A stretch of DNA of 22,230 bases from JABFSS01 sp964449445 (GTDB lineage Bacteria > Patescibacteriota > Gracilibacteria > Peribacterales > Peribacteraceae): positions 1-22,230 of the forward strand of contig CAYUZT010000015.1 in the NCBI GenBank assembly GCA_964449445.1. Direction: 5' to 3'. A program made the position numbers and the translations under genes. The notes below the pieces were generated by a model that was given only the letters and a program-made list of their open reading frames with translations, was not told the DNA's origin and searched no databases. This document shows, in pieces, positions 1 to 6,996 of this stretch. Position 1 is the first letter of the stretch. Each line of letters starts with the position of its first letter.

Positions 1-54
1 ACTCATTCAAGAGCTCTTACGGGGAAAGTAGCCCCCAAAATTTCCCATTAAGCC
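1..54. repeat. Terminal inverted repeat, left copy
   Basis: These 54 bases are the exact reverse complement of 22176-22229; identity stops at base 55. The repeat contains the palindrome AAGAGCTCTT (9-18) and a short stem GGGAAA (22-27)/TTTCCC (41-46). The length is close to a typical assembly k-mer overlap. The simplest reading is that the contig stops where it enters a multi-copy repeat present in both orientations. A true linear end is unlikely given the chromosomal gene content. Confidence 0.9.
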
Positions 55-66
55 CCTTCCGATGAA

Positions 67-576
67 ATGCGGAATAGAATGATGATACTTTTGCAAAAGT
101 TCGGTGTCGTCAGTTTGCTCGTCGATCTGATGCGAATGAGGAAGCAGCATATTGTTCATATTGAGGTAGAAAAGGAGGCAGGAGATGAAAAGCTAAAAGC
201 AAAAGTTTTCTCTGACTTGAAAGATAGATTATTGCCATCAGCTGTGTATGAGCAGATTGATTTCGTGAAGAGAGAATTGAATGTGGGTGGTGGCTTTGTT
301 CTTCGATTTGAAATAGAGAAAGGAGACCAGCTCAATTGGATATTGAGGGACACTACAACAGATTTTGAGGTCAAGATTTTTCCTGCTGATGGAAAGGAGC
401 GTTTACGGACTGCTGCGCAAGAATGTTATGAGCGGAGAGCACAATGGATGCGGGAGCTCGTGACTCCTCCGCAAGCTCCCGGAGAAGATACTCCTGTCTG
501 GAAAGATTCGTATGCCGAATCGGAGACCAATGATGCGCCTCCGTCTGGAAACGGTCCCGAGGAGGGATCAGCCTGA
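67..576 (+). CDS. Hypothetical protein, AT-rich orphan
   Basis: This encodes a 169-residue soluble protein that I do not recognise. It has a hydrophobic/basic N-terminus (LLQKFGVVSLLVDLMRMRK), a mixed charged middle with alternating hydrophobic stretches suggesting a beta-rich domain, and a Pro/Glu/Ser-rich acidic tail. An in-frame TAA at 49-51, inside the terminal repeat, closes the frame upstream, so the gene is not truncated on the left. No Shine-Dalgarno sequence precedes the ATG at 67, and ATG 79 or 82 are alternative starts. Its base composition differs from its neighbours: the line 181-240 has 20 G/C of 60, against the GC-rich thrS that follows 49 bases later. The composition and the position beside a repeat suggest acquired DNA. 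Function unknown. Confidence 0.6.
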   Translation: MRNRMMILLQKFGVVSLLVDLMRMRKQHIVHIEVEKEAGDEKLKAKVFSDLKDRLLPSAVYEQIDFVKRELNVGGGFVLRFEIEKGDQLNWILRDTTTDFEVKIFPADGKERLRTAAQECYERRAQWMRELVTPPQAPGEDTPVWKDSYAESETNDAPPSGNGPEEGSA

Positions 577-588
577 GGCGCATGATTC

Positions 589-619
589 TTGATTCATAAT
601 TCCTTTCGTCTGGTATTCT
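589..619 (+). promoter_or_regulatory. Putative thrS promoter, leaderless spacing
   Basis: A -10-like TATTCT lies at 614-619, only 6 bases before the thrS ATG. A weak -35 (TTGATT, 589-594) sits 19 bases upstream of it. There is no Shine-Dalgarno sequence. If this -10 is used, transcription starts at or beside the A of ATG. Confidence 0.45.
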
Positions 620-625
620 TCCTCT

Positions 626-2425
626 ATGAAGGAAGCTGCCCCCGACGCTCTCCACAACCTGCGCCACTCGCTGGCGCACGTCCTCGCGCAGGCGGTGTTG
701 AAGTTATGGCCGGAGACGAAGATCACCATCGGCCCGCCGATCGATTACGGGTGTTACTACGATTTCCTCTTCGCAAAGCCGATCTCTGAAAGTGATTTTC
801 CAGCGATTGAAAAGGAGATGAAGAAGATCATTCACCAAGGGCAGACGTTTCGGTGTGATGAGCTCACAACCGCGGATGCGAAGAAGTACTGGAAGGACCG
901 CAAGCAGAACTTCAAAGTCGAGCTCATCGAAGATCTGGAGAAGAATGACGGCGTGAAGACGGTCACGCACTACGCGAACATCGGGCCGAAAGGCGAGGAG
1001 ACGTTCGTTGACCTCTGTCGTGGCGGACATGTGACGAATTTCAAAGAGATTCCCGTCGATGCATTCAAGATCATGACGCTCGCAGGCGCGTACTGGCGTG
1101 GAGACGAGAAGCGCGAACAGCTCACACGTATTTACGTCGCGGCATTCCCGACAAAAGCGGAGCTCGATCAGTATCTCTTGATTCTGGAAGAAGCTCGCAA
1201 GCGCGATCACCGCAAGCTCGGCAAGGAACTCGATCTGTTCGTCTTCAGTGAACTCGTCGGCCCCGGACTGCCGCTCTGGACACCGCGCGGAACGCTCCTC
1301 AGGAACCTCCTTGATGGCTATGTGTGGGAACTGCGCAAAGCGAAAGGCTACGAGCGTGTGACGATCCCGCACATCACCAAGAAGGAGCTCTACGAGACCT
1401 CGGGACACTGGCAGAAGTTCCAGAACGATCTGTTCCATGTGCGAACGCGCGAGGGGCACGACTTCTGCATGAAGCCGATGAACTGCCCGCATCACACACA
1501 GATCTTCGCATCAAACCAGCGTAGCTACCGTGATATGCCGCAGCGGTATGCGGAGACCACGACCTGCTACCGCGACGAGCAGACGGGCGAGCTCCACGGG
1601 CTCTCGCGCGTCCGCGCCTTCACGCAGGATGATGCACACGTCTTCTGCAGGCAGCCGCAGGCGAAGGAGGAGATTCTCGCGATTTGGGAAATCGTCGACA
1701 CGTTCTACGAAAAAGTCGGATTTGGAAAGCTCCGTGTGCGTCTCTCGCTCCACGATCCAAAAGCATTCGACAAATATCTGGGGACGCCTGCAATGTGGAA
1801 GAATGCCGAGGGAGAACTTCGCAGCATTGCGGTCGATCGCAAGGCGGACTTCTTCGAGGCTCCCGGTGAGGCCGCGTTCTACGGTCCCAAAGTCGACTTC
1901 ATCGCGAAAGATTCCATCGGTCGCGAGTGGCAGGTGGCGACGATTCAGCTGGATATCAACATGCCCGAGCGTTTTGACCTCTTCTGCATCGACGAGAAGG
2001 GAGGTCACGAGCGCATCGTCATGATTCATGCCGCCATCATGGGCTCGCTCGAGCGTTTTCTCTCCATTTTCATTGAGCACCATGCCGGGCTCTTCCCGCT
2101 CTGGGTTGCCCCTGTGCAAATAGGAATTATCCCCGTTGCGGGCACGCATGAGGGAGCCGCGCATGATCTGGAAAAGAAGCTCAATGATGCAGGTATCCGC
2201 ACGCAGTTCTTCGGCCACGAAGATTCGCTCGGCAAGAGAGTTCGGGAAGGGGAGACATGGAAGATCCCGTACTTGGTGGTGATGGGGGACAAGGAGGTTG
2301 AAGCGAAGTCGGTGACCGTCCGGAATGTGAAGACGAAAGTCCAATCGACGCTTCCTCTGGCTGAGTTCATGAGGAAAATTGTCGACGACATTCAGGAGCG
2401 CCGATTGGAAGCGTCGATTGGGTAA
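626..2425 (+). CDS. thrS: Threonyl-tRNA synthetase (no TGS domain)
   Basis: Class II cytosolic synthetase that activates threonine and charges tRNA-Thr; 599 residues. The N-terminal editing domain shows HSLAH (14-18) and, further on, CRGGH, matching the HxxxH and CxxxH metal/editing motifs of the family. The catalytic core follows: the MNCPHH zinc-ligand segment, a motif 2 region (ETTTCYRDEQTGELHGLSR), the FTQDDAHVFC segment and motif 3 (GSLERFLSIFIEHHAGLFP). The C-terminal anticodon-binding domain starts around VAPVQIGIIPV. The usual N-terminal TGS domain of roughly 60 residues is absent: the protein starts at the editing domain, and no in-frame coding extends upstream. It is followed by a strong hairpin terminator candidate. 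Identification is secure. Confidence 0.97.
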   Translation: MKEAAPDALHNLRHSLAHVLAQAVLKLWPETKITIGPPIDYGCYYDFLFAKPISESDFPAIEKEMKKIIHQGQTFRCDELTTADAKKYWKDRKQNFKVELIEDLEKNDGVKTVTHYANIGPKGEETFVDLCRGGHVTNFKEIPVDAFKIMTLAGAYWRGDEKREQLTRIYVAAFPTKAELDQYLLILEEARKRDHRKLGKELDLFVFSELVGPGLPLWTPRGTLLRNLLDGYVWELRKAKGYERVTIPHITKKELYETSGHWQKFQNDLFHVRTREGHDFCMKPMNCPHHTQIFASNQRSYRDMPQRYAETTTCYRDEQTGELHGLSRVRAFTQDDAHVFCRQPQAKEEILAIWEIVDTFYEKVGFGKLRVRLSLHDPKAFDKYLGTPAMWKNAEGELRSIAVDRKADFFEAPGEAAFYGPKVDFIAKDSIGREWQVATIQLDINMPERFDLFCIDEKGGHERIVMIHAAIMGSLERFLSIFIEHHAGLFPLWVAPVQIGIIPVAGTHEGAAHDLEKKLNDAGIRTQFFGHEDSLGKRVREGETWKIPYLVVMGDKEVEAKSVTVRNVKTKVQSTLPLAEFMRKIVDDIQERRLEASIG

Positions 2426-2426
2426 G

Positions 2427-2510
2427 GAGGCAAGAGAGGCAAGGGAGGGAAAAGAGGCAAAAGAGAATTGCCATGTGTTTCTCTTTTGACTCCCTTGCCT
2501 CTTTTTCCTC
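2427..2510. terminator. Nested hairpin after thrS
   Basis: Two nested perfect stems lie directly behind the thrS stop: AGAGGCAAGGGAG (2435-2447) with 2490-2502 (13 bp), and CAAAAGAGA (2458-2466) with TCTCTTTTG (2480-2488). One strand is almost pure purine and the other pyrimidine, with T-rich sequence after the outer stem. It probably terminates thrS. A similar purine-strand hairpin follows the regulator gene at 20102-20175, so this may be a dispersed repeat family. Confidence 0.6.
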
Positions 2511-2540
2511 TTTTGCCTCTTTCTTGGTACCCTACGAGAG

Positions 2541-3464
2541 ATGTTCCAAGCATTCGAACTCGGCCCCTTCTTGATCTGGACCCGCCTCGTCTTCATCCTC
2601 CTCGGGATCTGGTTGTCGATGGAATTTTTCCTGCGTCTCGCGGAGAGCGCCAGTTTGAGTTTGCAGCACTTCCGCGATCACGGGCTGTGGTACCTGGTGG
2701 CATTCGTCCTGGGCGGGAGGATCGTGGCGATGCTCGCGCAGTACCGCGTGTATTTGCGTGAGCCTCTCCGAGCGATCTTCCTGACGGATGGCAGCTTTAG
2801 CTTTTTGGGCGGTGCCATCGGCATCGGTGTGGTGTTATACATCGCCACGCGCGGCCAGCGAACGACGTTCCTCCAGTGGCTGGATGCGCTGCTGCCTGCA
2901 ACGTGCCTGGGGCTCGTGTTCTCGTGGATGGGCTCCTTTTTTGCGGGAGATGCCTACGGGAGACCAACTGATTCGTTCTGGGGCGTTCTCTACGACACGC
3001 CGTCCGTTCGCTACACCATTCCGCTGCATCCCGTGCAGCTCTACTACGCGCTCTTCTACTTCTTCCTGACGTTTGTGCTCCTTATTATCCGCAAGAGATC
3101 GAAGCGCGTGGGGGCCGAGACGCTCTTCGGCATCGCGCTCGCGTGCGTCGGCACGTTTCTGCTCGATTCCTACCGAGGCGATTTCACCATTCCCGTATTT
3201 GCCACGCTGCTCGACTTCGGCGTGCTCACGTTCCTGTTCGTGAGCTTGGGGCTATTCGCGTTCATCGAAAACCGCATCAGCCAGAAGCTCTCACTCGGGT
3301 ATGAACTCTTCTTGCTCCTCGCGACTGTCGGCTACATGTTCGCGCGACCGTGGCTGGATCTGGAAGCATTTGAACTGCGCGTGAGCCAACTTCTCGCCGT
3401 GCTGGCGCTGCTGGTAACCGTTGTGTACGTGGTTGTGGAAAGAAAGAGGCATCCCTATTTTTAA
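2541..3464 (+). CDS. Lgt-family membrane protein, atypical active site
   Basis: A 307-residue polytopic membrane protein with about seven hydrophobic segments. It matches prolipoprotein diacylglyceryl transferase (Lgt), which transfers diacylglyceryl from phosphatidylglycerol to the lipobox cysteine. Family marks are LGGR (57-60), SFLGGAIG (87-94), GDAYGRPTD (136-144), HPVQLY (163-168) and LDSYRGD (208-214). Key residues differ: the position of the family His (SFHGG) is Leu89, and the GRxGN motif reads SWMGS (128-132), so the catalytic Arg and Asn are Trp129 and Ser132. Arg212, in the place of the second essential Arg, is kept. It may be a divergent Lgt or a paralog with another role, so I give no lgt symbol. 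A -10-like TACCCT (2528-2533) lies 7 bases before the ATG. Confidence 0.75.
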   Translation: MFQAFELGPFLIWTRLVFILLGIWLSMEFFLRLAESASLSLQHFRDHGLWYLVAFVLGGRIVAMLAQYRVYLREPLRAIFLTDGSFSFLGGAIGIGVVLYIATRGQRTTFLQWLDALLPATCLGLVFSWMGSFFAGDAYGRPTDSFWGVLYDTPSVRYTIPLHPVQLYYALFYFFLTFVLLIIRKRSKRVGAETLFGIALACVGTFLLDSYRGDFTIPVFATLLDFGVLTFLFVSLGLFAFIENRISQKLSLGYELFLLLATVGYMFARPWLDLEAFELRVSQLLAVLALLVTVVYVVVERKRHPYF

Positions 3465-3470
3465 CGAAGT

Positions 3471-3534
3471 CGTTAATTCGTTAATTCGTTAACTCGTGAA
3501 CGTAAAAACGAATTAACGAGTTATCGAGTTAACG
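3471..3534. repeat. 26-bp-arm inverted repeat made of 8-bp units
   Basis: The left arm 3471-3496 is three 8-base steps of cgttaatt/cgttaatt/cgttaact. The right arm 3509-3534 is three steps of cgaattaa/cgagttat/cgagttaa. They form an imperfect hairpin around a 12-base loop. It fills the gap between the Lgt-like gene and the next gene and ends 3 bases before that gene's ATG, so it could terminate, act as an operator or occlude the start. Confidence 0.75.
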
Positions 3535-3537
3535 AGC

Positions 3538-3906
3538 ATGTCATATCTTGCCGAACGCGTTCCGATCAACCATGATGCTGCTGTGTCCTGGTTCTTCTCC
3601 CTCCTCACCGATAATCCCGCTATCCGCATGGTCCAGCTCTCCCTTCTGGGAGTGGCGGCAGTGGCCATCTACCTCGTTTTCTACACAACGCGCGACATCC
3701 TGCTGCGCACACGGTCGTTCTTCTACCAGCTCGTCTGCATTCTGCTCGTCGCGCTGCTCCCGATTCTCGGGTTTTTCCTCTATCTCCTTATCCGGCCAGC
3801 GTCGACGGTCCGGGAGCGAGAGCTCGAGAAAATGCTGAAGAAATTGACTGGTGAGAAGCATGGGAAGAAAAAAGAACACAAAGAAATTGACGATTCGGAT
3901 ATATAA
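3538..3906 (+). CDS. Small two-TM protein, unknown function
   Basis: A 122-residue protein with two hydrophobic segments (about residues 33-49 and 61-87, the second ending LLIRP) and a strongly charged Lys/Glu-rich cytoplasmic-looking tail (RERELEKMLKKLTGEKHGKKKEHKE). I do not recognise the family. No Shine-Dalgarno sequence precedes the ATG, which is abutted by the palindromic repeat. The next membrane gene begins 21 bases after the stop and the one after that is on the same strand, suggesting a run of small envelope genes. Confidence 0.75.
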   Translation: MSYLAERVPINHDAAVSWFFSLLTDNPAIRMVQLSLLGVAAVAIYLVFYTTRDILLRTRSFFYQLVCILLVALLPILGFFLYLLIRPASTVRERELEKMLKKLTGEKHGKKKEHKEIDDSDI

Positions 3907-3907
3907 T
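3902..3907 (+). promoter_or_regulatory. TATAAT box ahead of the 3928 gene
   Basis: A perfect -10 consensus overlaps the stop codon of the upstream gene and lies 20 bases before the ATG at 3928. No good -35 is visible at normal spacing (a TTGACG at 3887-3892 is only 9 bases away). No Shine-Dalgarno sequence lies between it and the ATG. Confidence 0.35.
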
Positions 3908-3927
3908 TTCCCCTTTCCGCGCTCACC

Positions 3928-4332
3928 ATGATGTCCATCCTCACATACCTCTTCTATCCCAACCCCGGACGGCTCACCTACGGCAGCACGGAGATTGTCG
4001 CGCTCCTCGCCGTCTGCGGCGCGCTCATCGTTCTCTCCTTCCTCATTCGCCTGTGGCGCTCGCGGACCGCCAATGGCATGACGAAGAAGCTCACGCGCTC
4101 ATGGTCCAGCCTCACCTTCTGGTTTGGGATCGTCGGACTCGTGCTGATCGTTTGCCGCGTCGAGAAAATCCAGTTTCTCGCGATGCGGTTCCTGTGGGTC
4201 TTCTGGGGAGTGTTCCTGCTTCTCGCTCTCGTGATGCAGTACCGGGTCTTCCGCTCCCGTCACTACGAGGTGATGCCGAGGGTGGGGAAGGTGGATCCGC
4301 GGGATCAATACCTTCCAGGCAGAAAAAAATAG
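3928..4332 (+). CDS. Three-TM membrane protein, unknown function
   Basis: A 134-residue protein with three hydrophobic helices (about residues 22-42, 62-82 and 88-104), basic loops and a basic, Pro-containing C-terminal tail. A second ATG directly follows the first. I do not recognise a family. It lies between two other unrecognised membrane genes on the same strand, 21 bases behind the first, so co-expression is plausible. A dispersed GC-rich hairpin follows its stop. Confidence 0.75.
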   Translation: MMSILTYLFYPNPGRLTYGSTEIVALLAVCGALIVLSFLIRLWRSRTANGMTKKLTRSWSSLTFWFGIVGLVLIVCRVEKIQFLAMRFLWVFWGVFLLLALVMQYRVFRSRHYEVMPRVGKVDPRDQYLPGRKK

Positions 4333-4344
4333 CTTTCCTTATCC

Positions 4345-4365
4345 CCCTCTCCCTTGGGGAGAGGG
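4345..4365. repeat. GC-rich hairpin, REP-like
   Basis: CCCTCTCCC (4345-4353) and GGGAGAGGG (4357-4365) form a perfect 9-bp stem with a TTG loop, just after the stop at 4332. This type of CCCTCTCCC/GGGAGAGGG palindrome is a common dispersed repeat in many bacterial genomes. No U-tract follows, so a terminator role is uncertain. Confidence 0.6.
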
Positions 4366-4447
4366 CGAGGGACGCAGGAGTGCTTCACATTTAGATATAC
4401 AATAACGAATTGACTTTTCAGCAAGGTTCGACGAGGATGTCCCTCCT

Positions 4448-5308
4448 ATGCCGTTAAAACATCTGACGGAGACAATTCTTGTCGTTCTACTCGCCTTTGT
4501 GACGATCGTCACGGGCGTGATCGTCTCCACACTACCGCACATTCCCGACGGCTTTTTCCCGTGGGTGGGCATCTTCGTTGCAACGGTTCTGTACCCGGCA
4601 CTGCTCTACCCGATCCTCAAGAGCAACCGCGCGGATTACTCGTTCCGCGCCCTCCACTTTGCGCCGGTCACGATTGTACTCGGGTGGATGTTCATCGAGA
4701 TTGCGCTGCTCAAGGAAGCGCGGCTGGATGTCCTTCATCAGATCTACACGTGGGGATGGTCGGCACCGGGTGTTGCCATCACGTTCCTCCTCCTCGTCAT
4801 CTTCTGTCTCCAAGTCATTCGCCGTCGCGTGCCGCGACTGCTGTTCCTCGTGCTCCTGTTTACGCCATTCCTCGCAAGTGCGTACGCAAGCGAGCGTTAC
4901 ACGCATTGGGATCGGCAGCTTGCAGCGCTCCTCTGGCAGACGGACGATACGGGTTTAATTGCGCAGCAACCGGGAGGGGCGATGAGTTCCATGCTCTCGC
5001 AGAGTTCAAAGGGCGAAAAGAACCTGACATCGTCCTCGGTGCCCGAAGAAGAAGCCTGGCGCGAGAAGTTACGCGCGGTTGAGCAGGGGAAAGTTCATTC
5101 GATCTCGGCCGAGACGCCTCTCAAGGGAATAGACGCGGCTGCGGATCTCTCGGAAACCAAAGAAGGAGTCAACGAGGGAACGCGCATTGTCGCCGGGCGC
5201 AGGATCAAGCTTCCGAAGTCGGGAGGAGAGTTTGAGGCAATGGTCGTGTTGCTGATTGCAGCGTATGCGGCAGCGGTGCATCAACGGGCGAAGAGGAGAA
5301 TGGTGTGA
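4448..5308 (+). CDS. Multi-TM membrane protein with soluble loop
   Basis: A 286-residue protein with an N-terminal membrane part of about five hydrophobic segments (residues 7-29, 38-57, 70-88, 107-122, 129-145). A hydrophilic region of roughly 110 residues follows, rich in Ser, Glu and Lys. A final short hydrophobic stretch (EAMVVLLIAAYAAAV) comes before a basic end. I do not recognise the family. A consensus-like TTGACT (4410-4415) lies 17 bases from a weak -10 (GAGGAT, 4433-4438) that is 9 bases before the ATG. The upstream gap also holds the 4345-4365 hairpin. Confidence 0.75.
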   Translation: MPLKHLTETILVVLLAFVTIVTGVIVSTLPHIPDGFFPWVGIFVATVLYPALLYPILKSNRADYSFRALHFAPVTIVLGWMFIEIALLKEARLDVLHQIYTWGWSAPGVAITFLLLVIFCLQVIRRRVPRLLFLVLLFTPFLASAYASERYTHWDRQLAALLWQTDDTGLIAQQPGGAMSSMLSQSSKGEKNLTSSSVPEEEAWREKLRAVEQGKVHSISAETPLKGIDAAADLSETKEGVNEGTRIVAGRRIKLPKSGGEFEAMVVLLIAAYAAAVHQRAKRRMV

Positions 5309-5313
5309 TGTTT

Positions 5314-5415
5314 GAAGCACGAAATACGAAAAACGAATTACGAAACAAATGTGAAAATTCTAATACCAAATCTTTGAAATTCGGACTTTCTGTCTTATCC
5401 ATTGTTTCGTGCTTC
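5314..5415. repeat. Imperfect palindromic element upstream of eno
   Basis: GAAGCACGAAA (5314-5324) is repeated inverted as TTTCGTGCTTC (5405-5415). The interior is AT-rich and full of acgaaa/aattcg words that partly pair. It starts 6 bases after the stop of the preceding gene and resembles dispersed palindromic elements. Its right arm contains the -35 of the eno promoter. Confidence 0.65.
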
Positions 5416-5434
5416 GGATTTTGTGCGTTATGAT
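5406..5434 (+). promoter_or_regulatory. eno promoter, leaderless spacing
   Basis: TTCGTG (5406-5411), a 17-base spacer and TATGAT (5429-5434) lie with only 6 bases between the -10 and the ATG at 5441. There is no Shine-Dalgarno sequence. The expected transcription start falls on or next to the start codon. Confidence 0.6.
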
Positions 5435-5440
5435 CTACCC

Positions 5441-6712
5441 ATGCCTGCCATCAGTTCTCTCTCTGCCCGCCAGATTCTCGATTCCCGCGGTACTCCCACG
5501 GTTGAAGTCGATTGTCTGCTGGATGATGGCTCTTTTGGCAGAGCAGCGGTTCCCTCCGGTGCTTCTACGGGTAGTCATGAGGCGCTGGAACTGAGAGATG
5601 GCGATAAGACGGTCTACAACGGAAAGTCCGTTTTGAAGGCGGTGAAGAATGTGAATGACGTGCTCACGAAGAAGATGAAAGGAGTCTCCGCGAGCGATCA
5701 GCGAACGATTGATCAAGCACTGATTGACAGCGATGGAACAGAGAATAAGTCCACGCTTGGAGCGAATGCGATTTTGGGAGTTTCTATGGCTGTCTGCCGT
5801 GCGCGCGCAGCGGCCGAGAAGCAGTCCCTCTGGAAGTCTTTAGCAGAGCAATTTGAGGTGGAATTAGGCAAGGAGGTGAAGCTTCCGGTGCCGCTGATGA
5901 ATGTACTTAACGGAGGTGCGCATGCCGATAGCGGGCTCAGCTTCCAGGAATTTATGATCGTGCCGTGCGGCTGTGATTCATTCGCCGACGCTCTCCGGGC
6001 GGGTGCCGAAGTGTTCTACGCGCTCAAGGACATGCTCAAGAAATTCCAGTACGTGATCGCCGTGGGGGACGAAGGCGGATTTGCCCCCCATGTTGCCGAT
6101 GCCGATCATGCGTTCTCCATCCTGACCCACGCGATCGATGCCGCAGGGTACGGTGGAAAAGTGAAACTCGCGATCGATGCCGCCGCGTCGGAGTTCTATG
6201 CGTCAGGAACCTATACAGTCGACGGCAAGAAACTCTCATCTGACGCACTCGTCGGGTACTACCGCCATCTCTCAGACAAATATCCGATCGTGAGCATCGA
6301 AGACAGCCACAGCGAAGACGATTGGACTGGGTTTGCTCAGATGCAGAAGACGCTGGGGGAGAAGCTCCAGCTGGTGGGGGATGATTTGTTTGTCACGAAT
6401 ACGAAAAGGATCAAGGAAGGTCTCAGTAAGCACGCGGCGAATGCTGTCCTCATCAAATTGAACCAGATTGGGACGGTCAGTGAGACGGTTGATGCGATTC
6501 AACTGACGCAGAAGAACGGATGGAATGCTGTCGTCAGCCACCGTAGCGGCGAAACCGAAGATACGTTCATCGCGCACCTGGCAGTCGGCCTCCAGACCGG
6601 GCAGATCAAGACAGGATCGCTCAGCCGGACGGATCGGATCTGCAAGTACAATGAACTCCTTCGCATCGAGGAGGAGTTGGGCACACAGGTCGCGTACGTC
6701 AGTCCTTTTTGA
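5441..6712 (+). CDS. eno: Enolase
   Basis: Converts 2-phosphoglycerate to phosphoenolpyruvate in glycolysis; 423 residues, a normal length. All expected motifs are visible: SGASTG (39-44), the GGAHA loop, FQEFMIVP, GDEGGFAP (catalytic Glu), a KLAIDAA metal Asp, SIEDSHSEDDW (metal Glu), LVGDDLFVTN (metal Asp), LIKLNQIGT (catalytic Lys), SHRSGETED and IKTGSLSR. I place the start at 5441 rather than an in-frame ATG at 5402. Homology begins at PAISSLSARQILDSRG, and the 5402 start lies inside the repeat upstream of the -10 box. The gene ends 14 bases inside the convergent small gene. Identification is secure. Confidence 0.97.
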   Translation: MPAISSLSARQILDSRGTPTVEVDCLLDDGSFGRAAVPSGASTGSHEALELRDGDKTVYNGKSVLKAVKNVNDVLTKKMKGVSASDQRTIDQALIDSDGTENKSTLGANAILGVSMAVCRARAAAEKQSLWKSLAEQFEVELGKEVKLPVPLMNVLNGGAHADSGLSFQEFMIVPCGCDSFADALRAGAEVFYALKDMLKKFQYVIAVGDEGGFAPHVADADHAFSILTHAIDAAGYGGKVKLAIDAAASEFYASGTYTVDGKKLSSDALVGYYRHLSDKYPIVSIEDSHSEDDWTGFAQMQKTLGEKLQLVGDDLFVTNTKRIKEGLSKHAANAVLIKLNQIGTVSETVDAIQLTQKNGWNAVVSHRSGETEDTFIAHLAVGLQTGQIKTGSLSRTDRICKYNELLRIEEELGTQVAYVSPF

Positions 6713-6959
6713 ACATTTTCATCCACCAGCGCTTGATCCACGGGAGTGAGAGCGTTGAGAGCACAAAGGCAGCAGTGGGCACGAGCGAGACCAGCCAAAA
6801 GCGCGGTTCACCGAGCAACCAGAAGATCAGCGATGCTGTGACGTATGTGAGAGCGACGAGAAAGAGACGCCGCGTCCAACTGACTTCCCACGCTTTCTCC
6901 GCCTCGACGCGCTTGTTGCGTTCGAGGATGCTTTCGATGTTCTCTTCCAGAGTTGCCAT
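6699..6959 (-). CDS. Small two-TM protein, convergent with eno
   Basis: An 86-residue protein with an N-terminal charged helix of coiled-coil type (LEENIESILERNKRVEAEKAWE), two hydrophobic segments (about 33-49 and 54-71) and a basic Trp/Lys-rich C-terminus. I do not know its function. It converges on eno and its end overlaps the eno end by 14 bases. The start codon (6957-6959) lies 7 bases after a -10-like TAGACT (6967-6972 on the minus strand) with no Shine-Dalgarno sequence, again leaderless spacing. The gap to the divergent tRNA is only 37 bases. Confidence 0.75.
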   Translation of the reverse strand: MATLEENIESILERNKRVEAEKAWEVSWTRRLFLVALTYVTASLIFWLLGEPRFWLVSLVPTAAFVLSTLSLPWIKRWWMKMFKKD

Positions 6960-6966
6960 CGCTCTC

Positions 6967-6972
6967 AGTCTA
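6967..6972 (-). promoter_or_regulatory. -10 box of the 6959 gene
   Basis: TAGACT reads on the minus strand 7 bases before the ATG; the -35 is not clear. It lies back to back with a TATACT (6982-6987, plus strand) that probably drives the tRNA gene. Confidence 0.4.
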
Positions 6973-6981
6973 GCAGTTCGT

Positions 6982-6987
6982 TATACT
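6982..6987 (+). promoter_or_regulatory. -10 box of tRNA-Pro
   Basis: TATACT lies 9 bases before the first base of the tRNA. The -35 is weak. Confidence 0.45.
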
Positions 6988-6996
6988 TTGAGTGCC

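Noticed and set aside
1..54. Firm assignment of the terminal repeat to a named insertion-sequence family
   Set aside because: Only 54 bases are visible, no transposase is attached, and the resemblance to known ends is from memory only.
704..1495. Long minus-strand open frame inside thrS
   Set aside because: It is the complement of a secure GC-rich gene, with no domain, promoter or start context.
1511..2596. 361-codon minus-strand frame over the thrS end and the following gap
   Set aside because: It is a shadow of thrS, with low-complexity basic sequence at its start from the purine/pyrimidine hairpin.
5402..5440. Upstream ATG start for enolase
   Set aside because: It lies in the palindromic repeat upstream of the -10 box, and conservation starts at 5441.
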